DNA of 64,000 nt from Rhodovulum adriaticum (lineage in GTDB: Bacteria; Pseudomonadota; Alphaproteobacteria; Rhodobacterales; Rhodobacteraceae). The notes under the pieces are model-generated. The model was not told where the DNA came from. It saw nothing but the letters and a program-made list of their open reading frames with translations, and made no database searches. Position numbers and translations under genes: made by a program. Positions 7,560 through 15,774 of the stretch are shown piece after piece. Location: NCBI RefSeq assembly GCF_004345735.1, contig NZ_SLXL01000005.1, positions 1-64,000 on the forward strand, written 5' to 3'. Each line of letters starts with the position of its first letter. The stretch's first letter is position 1.

Positions 7560-9611
7560 CTAGCGCCGCCCCTCGCGCAGCCAGGCCCCCAGGCTGAAGG
7601 CCGCGGCCAGCAACAGGAACGCCCAGGCCGGGGCCAGCGGGGTGATCCGCACATCCGCCGTCAGGTAGGCGCCGCGCGGGGTGATCCCGATCCAGCCACG
7701 CCCGGCGGCGGCGCGTCCCTCGCGCACGGTGCGGATATCGGGCATGCCGGCCGACACCGGCAGGATGCCGCCGCGCGTGGCATCGACCGGGCCCGCCAGC
7801 CGTGCGCCGCTGGCAATCGTTTCCTCAAACTCGCGCGGGGCTGCGGGGCCAAGCGCGATGACCGTGTCCAGGTCATCATCGGCTAGGCGGTACAGCCCGA
7901 TTTCCGGCCCCTCATAGGTCGCCTGAAAGCGGCCCGGTGCAACCTCTTGCAGGGTCACCTGTTCCTCCGATCCGTCCGGGCGGGTCACGGTCACGCTGCG
8001 CGCGCCCTCGGACAGGGTGCGGCGGGTGATCGTCATCCGGCGGCCCTCGGCCTCGGCGCTCAGGGCCTCTTCTTCCAGGTCGGGTTCACGCATCATCCAA
8101 TGCGCCAGGCGCCGCAGCAGTTCCAGTTGCGGCCCGCCCCCCTCGAACCCGCGATTCCACAGCCACGCGTGATCCGAGGCCAACAGCGCCACGCGCCCCT
8201 CGCCCACACGGTCCAGCACCAGCAGTGGGCGGTCGCCAAGCCCGCTCATGACGACCTGCCCACCCTTGGGGGTCAGGTCGATCAGGCGGAACCAGCGGCC
8301 CCATTCGCCGCCGGCCTCGGCCTTCAGGCCCTGGGTGACCGGGTGGCGCTGGCCAAGATCGGTAATCGCGGGGGCGTAGCCCTCTTCGATCACGCGGGCG
8401 GTGGGTTCAGCAGGCAGGATGTCAGCCAGGGGCGAGCGATAGATCGATTCCGCGCTGGCGAAATCGGGACCGGCGGCGATCAGCACCGCGCCGCCCTTTT
8501 CCACGTAGTCGCGGACGTTTTCCAGATACAGCATCGGCAGGATGCCGCGCCGCTTGTAGCGGTCAAAGACGATCAGGTCGAATTCGTCGATTTTTTCGAG
8601 AAACAGCTCGCGCGTGGGAAAGGCGATCAGGGACAATTCGCTGACCGGCACGCCGTCCTGCTTTTCCGGCGGGCGCAGGATCGTGAAATGGACCAGATCC
8701 ACCGAACTGTCCGATTTCAGCAGGTTGCGCCAGGTCCGTTCGCCCGGGTGCGGTTCGCCCGACACCAGCAGCACCCGCAGCCGGTCGCGCACCCCGTTGA
8801 TCTGCACCACGGCGGCGTTGTTGCGGTCGGTCAATTCGCCCGGCTGCGCGGCGACAGAGAACTGGATGACGTTGCGGCCCGCGTGCTCCAGCATCACCGG
8901 CAATTCCAGGTCGCGGTTCAGCGGCACGGTATAGGTCTGCGGTTCGGCCCCGTCGATGGCGATGTCGATCTGCGTGGTGGCATCGGGGGGCACGGGCGCG
9001 GCGCCTTGATCCTCGATCCGCAGGGTCAGCATCACCTCTTCGCCCAGAATGGCAAAGGCGGGGGCATTCGTGACCACCAGCCGCCGGTCCCAATCGTCGG
9101 GTTGCCCGGTCAACAGCGCGTGCAGCGGCGCGGGCATGTCGGGGGCGCGGTCCAGGTCGTGCAGTTGCCCATCGGTCAGCAGGATCGCCCCGGCCAGACG
9201 GGCGCGCGGCACCTCGGCCAATGCCTCGGCCAGGGCGGTCATCAGCAGGGTGCCCTCATTCCCCTGCCCGTCGCCCAGCCGGACGATGCGCAACTCGGTG
9301 TTGTCCAGGCGGGCGACCTCGGCGCGGACCGCCTCGACCGCCTGTGCAGTCTGGTCGGGGCGGTCGGCCAGGCGCTGGCTGGCACTGTCGTCCACAACCA
9401 GAACGACGATATCTGACAGGGGATTGCGGTCCTCGGTCTGGAGCGAGGGGTTGGCCAGCGCCGCCAGCACCGCCGCCGCGGCCAGACCGCGCAGCCACCA
9501 GCCCCCCAGACCGCGCCACAGCGCAAGGCCCACCATGCCCACGGCCAGCGCCAGCGCGGCCCACAAAACCGGCCAAGGCAGCAGCGGATCCAGGATCACG
9601 GCCCCGCTCAT
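7560..9611 (-). CDS. Large membrane protein of the MoxR/DUF58 operon (BatB/VWA-like, ThuA/GATase-like core)
   Basis: The 683-aa protein has two N-terminal transmembrane segments (about 10-30 and 38-55), a periplasmic region and a final transmembrane segment (about 660-678). Residues 66-170 resemble a von Willebrand A fold (IVVLVVDDSASQRL has the D-x-S-x-S pattern, and AGAILLTDGQLHD follows). Residues 290-480 resemble the glutamine-amidotransferase-like domain found in such proteins (VLLVSGEPHPGERTW, LIVFDRYKRRG, KGGAVLIAAGPDF). It overlaps the upstream gene by 4 nt (ATGA) and ends the moxR operon. The function is unproven; homologous operons are linked to envelope stress or metal-chaperone functions. 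Confidence 0.75.
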   Translation of the reverse strand: MSGAVILDPLLPWPVLWAALALAVGMVGLALWRGLGGWWLRGLAAAAVLAALANPSLQTEDRNPLSDIVVLVVDDSASQRLADRPDQTAQAVEAVRAEVARLDNTELRIVRLGDGQGNEGTLLMTALAEALAEVPRARLAGAILLTDGQLHDLDRAPDMPAPLHALLTGQPDDWDRRLVVTNAPAFAILGEEVMLTLRIEDQGAAPVPPDATTQIDIAIDGAEPQTYTVPLNRDLELPVMLEHAGRNVIQFSVAAQPGELTDRNNAAVVQINGVRDRLRVLLVSGEPHPGERTWRNLLKSDSSVDLVHFTILRPPEKQDGVPVSELSLIAFPTRELFLEKIDEFDLIVFDRYKRRGILPMLYLENVRDYVEKGGAVLIAAGPDFASAESIYRSPLADILPAEPTARVIEEGYAPAITDLGQRHPVTQGLKAEAGGEWGRWFRLIDLTPKGGQVVMSGLGDRPLLVLDRVGEGRVALLASDHAWLWNRGFEGGGPQLELLRRLAHWMMREPDLEEEALSAEAEGRRMTITRRTLSEGARSVTVTRPDGSEEQVTLQEVAPGRFQATYEGPEIGLYRLADDDLDTVIALGPAAPREFEETIASGARLAGPVDATRGGILPVSAGMPDIRTVREGRAAAGRGWIGITPRGAYLTADVRITPLAPAWAFLLLAAAFSLGAWLREGRR

Positions 9612-12367
9612 TGGCCCAACCTGTCCAGCAGCGCGGGCACATGCACCTGATCGGATTTGTAGTTGCCGGTCAGCACATGCATGATCAGGTTCACCCCGAA
9701 GCGGACCGCGATTTCCCGCTGTCGTTCCCCGGCATAACCCCGCCCCACCGGAAACATCGCCGCGCCCCGGTCATCCACAGCCCAGGCCGCCGCCCAATCG
9801 TTGCCGCCGACCACGACCGGCGTCACCCCGTCGTTGAGGTCGCGAAACGGCATGCCCTCGGCACGGGCGGCGTCGGGCGGCGCGGCCTCGACCCAGACAT
9901 CGCGGCTGTTATGTCGGCCGGGGAAGTCTTGCAGCAGGTAGAATGTGCGCGTCAGGACGTGGTCGTCGGGAACCGGCTCCAGCGGCGGGATGTCCAGCGG
10001 GCGGGCCAGTTGTTGCAGCCGCCGCCCCTCGGGCGAGCCGCCGCCGAACCCTGCTACATTGGCGTCGCGCGTGTCGAACAGGATCATGCCGCCGGTGCGC
10101 AGATAACGGTTCAGCTTGGCATAGGCCTCGGACGAGGGCAGCGGCTGGGTCGCGGTGACAGGCCAGTAGAGGAACGGGAAAAACGACAGTTCATCGGTTT
10201 CCAGGTCCACCGAAATCGGGGCTGCCGGTTCGATGGATGTGCGCTGGAACAGCTTTTGCGACAGCCCGCGCAGGCCCGCCTGTGCGATCCGGTCCACCTG
10301 CGCGTCGCCGGTCACGACATGGGCCAGCACCACCTCTGACGTGGCACGCAGCGCCATTTCGTCATCGGCCTGCGCCTGCGCGTCCACCGGCAAGGCCAGC
10401 GCAAGCAGCACTGCCGCCACAGCAGCGGGCCGCGCCCCGCGCAGCCGCCCCGACAGCCACAGCGAGGCCAGGATATCGACCGCCAGCAGCGCCAGCGCGC
10501 CCGCCAGAAGCCACCCCTTCAGCAGTGTTTCGCGGGCCACCGACAGCCCCTCTACGGGGATGCGGGCGGGCCATGTGGCGGGGGCAAGCGCGGCTTCGGG
10601 ACCGATCACGTTCAGGGCCAGGCGCCGATCCTCGCCCGCATACAGCCCCGGCGGCAGGCCGGGGCCGGGCCGCGCATCGGCCAGGGTTTCGCCCGCGACA
10701 CCGGGCAGCGTGCCAGCCTCTCGCACGGTGCCGAAGGCATCCAGCACCGCCTCGGGCACCCAGGTCGTGCCCTCAAGTTCCGCAGCCGCGGGCCGGGCGG
10801 GGCGGGTGGACACCGCCAGCCGTTCCAGCATCTGCACGAACAGGCCCGACAGCGGCAGGGTGGACCATTCCGCGTTGGCGGTGACATGGAACAGCACCAC
10901 CTGCCCCTTGCCCATCCGTTTACGGGTGACCAGCGGGGTGCCATCGGTCAGCGCCGCGATCGAGCGTTCGGCAAGGGCGGGGTCCGGCTGGGCCATCACC
11001 TGCGCGGTGACCCGCACATCATCCGGCACGGACAGGCCGAAAAACGGCGAGGTCTCGGCAAAGGGGCGCAACCGCTTGGGCTCTCCCCAACTCATCGCGC
11101 CGCCCACGGTACGCCCGCCCGCGCGCAGGCGCACGGGCATCAGGGCGTCCTCTTCGGCGCGGCTGACATCCGAGGCCGCCAGCCGCGCCCCGGCAAAGCG
11201 CAACAGCAGCCCGCCCTCTTCGACCCAGGTCTGCAAATCCCCGGCCTCGGCCGGGGCCAGCGTGGCGACATCGGCCAGCACGATCACGTCCGGGTTGGCC
11301 AGGATCACGTCCGACAGGGGGCCCTCGACCAGGTCCGCGGTGGGGGCCAACGCCTTTTCCAGGTAATGCAGGGGCGAAAGCAGCTCCAGCCCCTCGCGGT
11401 TGTCGCGGCCCGCGATCAGGGCCACCTCGCGCCGCTTCAGGCTGTCATCGGTCAGGGTCACGGCACCTGCCGCGCGCACGCCCTCCACCGCAAAGCGGCT
11501 GATGCGGTTGCGCAACTCGGGCGGCAGAACCAGCGCGGCCTCGGCCGTGGTCGCGCCCGCCTCGAATGTCGCGGGCACACGGGCCAGCACCCGTTCGACC
11601 CCGGCCGGATCGCGGCCCGTCGCGGCCAGCGTCACCTGTGTTTCTGCACCGGCCCGCGCGCGCAGGGCGGTCAGGGTGATTGCCCCGTCTGCAAATTCCG
11701 CCGGGCGCAGGGCGACCAGCGGGCGCGCGCTTTCGAACACGCGCACATCGCCGGATGCCTCGAACGTCGACAACAGCTCTTGCCTGCCCGCATATTCCAT
11801 GCCGCCTGACATCCAAAACGTATCGAACCCGCCGTCCAGCCCCGTGGCCCAGTCGGCCAGGCGCTGCGGGTCGGGCGCCCAGGGCGCGGGGTCCAGCCCC
11901 GCCAGCCGCGCGGCCCAGGCCTCGGCCGCCTGAAACGGTAACCCGGCCTCGGGCAGGTCCGTCGCCTGTACCACGGCCACGGGGCGCCCATCGCGCGCGG
12001 CCTCGTCCAACGCCGCGCCGACCCGGTCCATCCGGCGTGCCCAGTCGCGGGCATCGGCCCATGTCCCGTCGATAAAGACCAGCAGCGGCCCCCGCCCCGG
12101 TTCGCGGGCATCCGGGTTCAGCACCGGCCCGGCAAAGCCCACGATCAACGCCGCCACTGCCAGCATGCGCAACAGCAGCAGCCACCACGGCGTGCGGTCG
12201 GTCTGGGTGTCGTCATCGGTCAGCCCCAGCAACAGCGCCACACCGGGAAAGCGGCGCCGTATTGGCGCGGGCGGTACCGCGCGCAGGATCAGCCACAGCG
12301 CGGGCAGCGCCACCAGCGCCCATAACAGCAGCGGCGCGGTAAATCCTATGGGGCCCAGCGTCCACAT
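9608..12367 (-). CDS. DUF4159 domain membrane protein with BatA-like N-terminus
   Basis: This 919-aa protein starts MWTLGPIGFTAPLLLWALV, the BatA-type N-terminus with two membrane helices (about 8-27 and 57-77). A large periplasmic part follows, then a membrane segment near 650. The C-terminal DUF4159 domain (about residues 690-910) contains VDLETDELSFFPFLYWPV, YLRTGGMILFDTRDAN and IMHVLTGNYKSDQVH. The frame is open to 12451, but the start at 12367 overlaps the DUF58 stop as TGATG, indicating translational coupling. It is the third gene of the MoxR operon. The biochemical role is unknown; the layout suggests a membrane complex served by the MoxR ATPase. Confidence 0.8.
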   Translation of the reverse strand: MWTLGPIGFTAPLLLWALVALPALWLILRAVPPAPIRRRFPGVALLLGLTDDDTQTDRTPWWLLLLRMLAVAALIVGFAGPVLNPDAREPGRGPLLVFIDGTWADARDWARRMDRVGAALDEAARDGRPVAVVQATDLPEAGLPFQAAEAWAARLAGLDPAPWAPDPQRLADWATGLDGGFDTFWMSGGMEYAGRQELLSTFEASGDVRVFESARPLVALRPAEFADGAITLTALRARAGAETQVTLAATGRDPAGVERVLARVPATFEAGATTAEAALVLPPELRNRISRFAVEGVRAAGAVTLTDDSLKRREVALIAGRDNREGLELLSPLHYLEKALAPTADLVEGPLSDVILANPDVIVLADVATLAPAEAGDLQTWVEEGGLLLRFAGARLAASDVSRAEEDALMPVRLRAGGRTVGGAMSWGEPKRLRPFAETSPFFGLSVPDDVRVTAQVMAQPDPALAERSIAALTDGTPLVTRKRMGKGQVVLFHVTANAEWSTLPLSGLFVQMLERLAVSTRPARPAAAELEGTTWVPEAVLDAFGTVREAGTLPGVAGETLADARPGPGLPPGLYAGEDRRLALNVIGPEAALAPATWPARIPVEGLSVARETLLKGWLLAGALALLAVDILASLWLSGRLRGARPAAVAAVLLALALPVDAQAQADDEMALRATSEVVLAHVVTGDAQVDRIAQAGLRGLSQKLFQRTSIEPAAPISVDLETDELSFFPFLYWPVTATQPLPSSEAYAKLNRYLRTGGMILFDTRDANVAGFGGGSPEGRRLQQLARPLDIPPLEPVPDDHVLTRTFYLLQDFPGRHNSRDVWVEAAPPDAARAEGMPFRDLNDGVTPVVVGGNDWAAAWAVDDRGAAMFPVGRGYAGERQREIAVRFGVNLIMHVLTGNYKSDQVHVPALLDRLGQ

Positions 12368-13239
12368 CACTGTGCGCGCTCCAGCGCGCGATACAGCCAC
12401 AACAGCGCCCCTTGCGCCCCCTCGCCCGTGTGATGGGTGGAATAGTGCCACCCCGTGACACGGGCCAGATCCGAAAGGCGCTGTTTGCGTTCGGCCAGGC
12501 GGTCCAGATAGCGCGCGCGCAGATCGCCCGCCTTCAGCGTTTCATGGCTGAGGGTGCCGGCCATGCTCTCAAAAATCGTGCGCCCGTCAAAGGGAAACGC
12601 CTCTTCGGCCGGGTCCAGGATCTGTAGCATCGCGCCCTTGACGCCACGGTCGGCGGCCTCGGTCAGGGCGGCCTCTACCGGGGCCAGATCGCCCAGGAAA
12701 TCCGACAGGAACACCGCGCGGGCATGGGGCGGCATGCCGGTGGCATCGGGCGTGCCGTAATCGGCGGCACCATCCGCGCCCAAGGCCTCTGCCAGACGCA
12801 GCAGTTGCAGCGGCCCGCGGCGCGGCGGCAACTCTGCCCCTGTCAGGCCCACGCGTTCGCCCCCGCGCATCAGCAGGACAGCGACCGCCAGGGCCAGCAC
12901 GCGGGCGCGCTCGGCCTTGGTGGGATGGTTCCTTTCCCCCGAAAACCCCATCGAGGCCGCGTCATCGACCCACAGCAGCACGCTTTGCGCCGCCTGCCAT
13001 TCCTTTTCGCGCACGAAATGCGCATCCGACCGGGCGGATCGGCGCCAGTCGATCATCCGCGCCTCATCCCCCGCATGGGCCGGGCGATATTGCCAGAATT
13101 CATCCCCCACGCCCGCGCGCCTGCGCCCATGCTCGCCCAGCAGAACGGCCTGTGCCAAATGCTCGGCCTCAGCCAAGAGCGGCGGCAGGGCCTCGGCCAG
13201 GCCCTCGGCCCGGGCGCGCAGGGTGGCGGGATCGCTCAC
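12367..13239 (-). CDS. DUF58 domain protein
   Basis: The 290-aa cytoplasmic protein has the DUF58 signature GDEFWQYRPAHAGDEARMID followed by WRRSAR (about residues 46-70). A VWA-like fold follows, whose metal-site start is LLWVDDAASMGFSG near 90; the second Asp replaces the Ser of the usual D-x-S-x-S. DUF58 proteins are almost always coupled to MoxR AAA+ ATPases, as here: its start overlaps the moxR stop (ATGA) and its stop overlaps the next gene (TGATG). It probably delivers MoxR activity to the membrane partners encoded downstream. Confidence 0.88.
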   Translation of the reverse strand: MSDPATLRARAEGLAEALPPLLAEAEHLAQAVLLGEHGRRRAGVGDEFWQYRPAHAGDEARMIDWRRSARSDAHFVREKEWQAAQSVLLWVDDAASMGFSGERNHPTKAERARVLALAVAVLLMRGGERVGLTGAELPPRRGPLQLLRLAEALGADGAADYGTPDATGMPPHARAVFLSDFLGDLAPVEAALTEAADRGVKGAMLQILDPAEEAFPFDGRTIFESMAGTLSHETLKAGDLRARYLDRLAERKQRLSDLARVTGWHYSTHHTGEGAQGALLWLYRALERAQ

Positions 13240-14243
13240 GCCGCGGCCTCAACCCGGACGGTGTCGCGCGCTACGGCCTCGATCAGGGCGGACAGGCTTT
13301 CGCCACGGGCGCGCGCGGCAAAGCTCAGCGCCATGCGGTGGGTCAGAACCGGGCCGGCCATCTTGATCACGTCATCGGCGGACGGCGCCAGCCGCCCCTC
13401 CAGCAGCGCCTGCGCCCGCACGGTCAGCATCAGCGCCTGCGCCGCGCGCGGCCCAGGCCCCCAGGCGACGTTGTCGCGCACGATGGGCGCGGCCTCTGGC
13501 TGGCCCGGGCGGCAGGCGCGCACCAGATCCAGGATCAGTTCGACAACCCCCTCGCCCACGGGCATGCGGCGCACGGTCTTTTGCGCGGCGATCAGTTGGT
13601 CTGCGGTAAAGACCGCATGTGCCGCGTCCTCCTCCAGGCCGGTGGTGGCCATCAGGATGTCATGTTCCGTCTTGCGGTCCGGGTAGGGCACATCGATCTG
13701 CACCAGAAAGCGGTCAAGCTGCGCCTCGGGCAGGGGATAGGTGCCCTCCTGCTCAATCGGGTTTTGCGTTGCAAGAACATGGAAGGGCGGGGTCAGCGGA
13801 TGCGCCTCACCGGCGATGGTCACCGATTTTTCCTGCATCGCCTGCAACAGCGCCGATTGCGTCCGGGGGCTGGCGCGGTTGATCTCGTCCGCCATCAAGA
13901 GCTGACAGAAAATCGGCCCCTCGATGAACTTGAAGGCGCGCGCCCCATCGGCGCCGGTTTCCAGAACCTCAGAGCCCAGAATATCGGCGGGCATCAGATC
14001 CGGCGTGAACTGGATACGCGCCCCGTTCAGCCCCATGACCGTGGACAGCGTGTCCACCAGCCGCGTCTTGCCCAGCCCCGGCAGACCGATCAGCAACCCG
14101 TGCCCACCGCACAAAAGCGCCGAAAGGGTCAGGTCAACCACTCGTTCCTGCCCGATGAAACGCTTGGTGATGCTGGCCTTGGCCTCGGCCAGGCGCTCGC
14201 CCAGGGTCTCGATTTCAGCCACCAGCGCGGTGTCGTCGGACAT
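13236..14243 (-). CDS. MoxR family AAA+ ATPase
   Basis: This 335-aa ATPase has Walker A GLPGLGKT (residues 53-60), Walker B LLMADE (Asp119, Glu120), sensor-1 region FHVLATQNP and the MoxR-specific EGTYPLPEAQLDRF. MoxR ATPases act as chaperone-like remodelling enzymes with VWA-domain partners. It is the first gene of a four-gene operon (moxR, DUF58, DUF4159, membrane protein) in which every junction overlaps by 1 or 4 nt. The frame runs upstream to 14516 over a divergent gene; the start at 14243 gives the normal N-terminus and leaves an 83-nt divergent promoter region. Confidence 0.93.
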   Translation of the reverse strand: MSDDTALVAEIETLGERLAEAKASITKRFIGQERVVDLTLSALLCGGHGLLIGLPGLGKTRLVDTLSTVMGLNGARIQFTPDLMPADILGSEVLETGADGARAFKFIEGPIFCQLLMADEINRASPRTQSALLQAMQEKSVTIAGEAHPLTPPFHVLATQNPIEQEGTYPLPEAQLDRFLVQIDVPYPDRKTEHDILMATTGLEEDAAHAVFTADQLIAAQKTVRRMPVGEGVVELILDLVRACRPGQPEAAPIVRDNVAWGPGPRAAQALMLTVRAQALLEGRLAPSADDVIKMAGPVLTHRMALSFAARARGESLSALIEAVARDTVRVEAAA

Positions 14244-14326
14244 GACAAATCTCCCTGTTCCCTTATATCGGGTATTAAAGGCAGATATCGCACGCGGCAC
14301 AAATGGCAAAAACCGGGAGCGGACAA

Positions 14327-14893
14327 ATGATCGTGAAACCCGACGCCGAAGCGCTGGCAAAAGCGGCCCGCGCCGCCACGCAGGATGGCCTGCCGCCGGT
14401 GCACAAATGGAACCCGCCCTTTTGCGGCGACCTGGACATGCGCATCGCGCGCGACGGAACCTGGTTCTATCAGGGCACGCCGATCGGGCGGCCCGGGCTG
14501 GTGCGGCTGTTTTCAACCATACTGAAGCGCGAGGGCGACCGCTATTTCCTGGTCACCCCGGTCGAAAAGGTCGGCATCACCGTGGATGACGCCCCCTTCG
14601 TCGCCGTGGATTTCGAACGCGGTGCGGATGGCGTGCTGACCTTTACCACCAATGTCGGCGACCGGGTCGCCGCCGGGCCCGACCACCCGATCCGGGTGGA
14701 ACGCGCCCCCCAGAGCGGCGAACCCGCCCCTTATATCCACGTCCGCGCCGGGCTGGAGGCGCTGATCGACCGCAAAAGCTTTTACCGGCTGGTGGAGATC
14801 GGCGAAGAGGCAGAACACGAAGGGGAAAACTGGTTTGGCCTGCGCTCGGGCGGCGCGTTTTTCCCGGTCATCCCGGCGGCGGAACTGGCCTGA
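14327..14893 (+). CDS. DUF1285 family protein
   Basis: The 188-aa protein matches DUF1285 by [38 protein letters not shown] and the ending [11 protein letters not shown]. Structures in the family show two small alpha/beta domains, but no function is established. GGGAGCGG sits just before the ATG at 14327; the earlier in-frame ATG at 14303 has no ribosome binding site. It is divergent from moxR and followed after 3 nt by the isomerase-like gene, so the two are probably co-transcribed. Confidence 0.85.
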   Translation: MIVKPDAEALAKAARAATQDGLPPVHKWNPPFCGDLDMRIARDGTWFYQGTPIGRPGLVRLFSTILKREGDRYFLVTPVEKVGITVDDAPFVAVDFERGADGVLTFTTNVGDRVAAGPDHPIRVERAPQSGEPAPYIHVRAGLEALIDRKSFYRLVEIGEEAEHEGENWFGLRSGGAFFPVIPAAELA

Positions 14894-14896
14894 GCG

Positions 14897-15673
14897 ATGC
14901 CCCGCTTCTGCGCGAATCTGGATTTCCTGTTCACCGAACATGCCTTTCTGGATCGTTTCGGCGCGGCGCGCGCAGCCGGGTTCGAAGCGGTGGAAATCCT
15001 GTTTCCCTATGACCACGACCCGCAGGAAATCGCCGCGCGGCTGGATGACGAGGGGCTGCACCTTGCCCTGATCAACACCCCCGCCCCCGACTGGGCAGAG
15101 GGCGGGCGCGGCAGCGCCGCCCTGCCCGGCCAGACCGCCCGGTTTCGCGCAGAGTTCGCCGCCGCCCGCGACCTGGCCGCGCGGCTGGACGCTGAGCATA
15201 TCCATATCCTTGCGGGAATTGCGCAGGGCGGGGCGGCGCAGGACAGCTACTTGCAAAACCTGGCCTGGGCGGCCGACAACGCGCCGGATCAACCCCTGAC
15301 GATCGAGCCGATCAACCCCCATGACATGCCAGGCTATTTCCTGAACGCGTTCGACCGGGCGGCCGAAATCCTGAAAACGCTGGCCCGGCCCAACCTGCAT
15401 CTGCAATTCGACGCCTATCACGCACAACGCATTGCAGGCGACGTGCCCACCCTATGGGCGGACTACGCCCACCTCACCGCCCATGTGCAGGTCGCAGGCC
15501 ACCCGGGCCGACACGAACCGGCGGGCGGTGACATCGACTATCCCGCCTTTTTCACTGCATTGGACGCGGGCGGTTACGCGGGCTGGGTCAGTGGCGAATA
15601 CCACCCCGCCACGCGCACCGAAGACGGATTGGGCTGGTGCGCCCTACCCCAAACCGCGGCGCCGGAGGGATAG
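14897..15673 (+). CDS. Hydroxypyruvate isomerase-like TIM-barrel protein (Hyi/OtnI family)
   Basis: This 258-aa xylose-isomerase-like TIM barrel has the Hyi/OtnI pattern: FCANLDFLFTEHAFLDRF at the start, GFEAVEILFPYD (Glu), HILAG, LTIEPINPHDMPGYF (a metal-binding Glu), LQFDAYHAQ, HVQVAGHPGRHEP and GWVSGEYHP (second metal Glu). Members interconvert hydroxypyruvate and tartronate semialdehyde or 2-oxo-tetronates. With glcDEF and another FAD hydroxyacid oxidase nearby it fits C2-acid (glyoxylate/glycerate) metabolism; the exact substrate cannot be read from sequence. It ends just before a perfect inverted repeat that probably terminates it. Confidence 0.85.
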   Translation: MPRFCANLDFLFTEHAFLDRFGAARAAGFEAVEILFPYDHDPQEIAARLDDEGLHLALINTPAPDWAEGGRGSAALPGQTARFRAEFAAARDLAARLDAEHIHILAGIAQGGAAQDSYLQNLAWAADNAPDQPLTIEPINPHDMPGYFLNAFDRAAEILKTLARPNLHLQFDAYHAQRIAGDVPTLWADYAHLTAHVQVAGHPGRHEPAGGDIDYPAFFTALDAGGYAGWVSGEYHPATRTEDGLGWCALPQTAAPEG

Positions 15674-15683
15674 GGAAGGATTT

Positions 15684-15744
15684 GGGTATTTTGACCAAGA
15701 AGAAGGCTGGGCGCAGCCTATCCTTCTTCTTGGTCAAAATACCC
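15684..15744. terminator. Perfect inverted pair of the GGGTATTT repeat (copy B), bidirectional terminator
   Basis: Two 23-bp copies of the repeat face each other, 15684-15706 and 15722-15744, identical as reverse complements with no mismatch, around a 15-nt centre that has its own small AGGCT/AGCCT stem. It lies between convergent genes (stops at 15673 and 15775). The RNA from either strand would form a very long hairpin, so a bidirectional terminator is the natural reading, though the exit side lacks a run of T beyond TATTTT within the arm. Confidence 0.75.
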
Positions 15745-15774
15745 ATGGCGAGACATTTCCCGCCCGGCCTGCCC

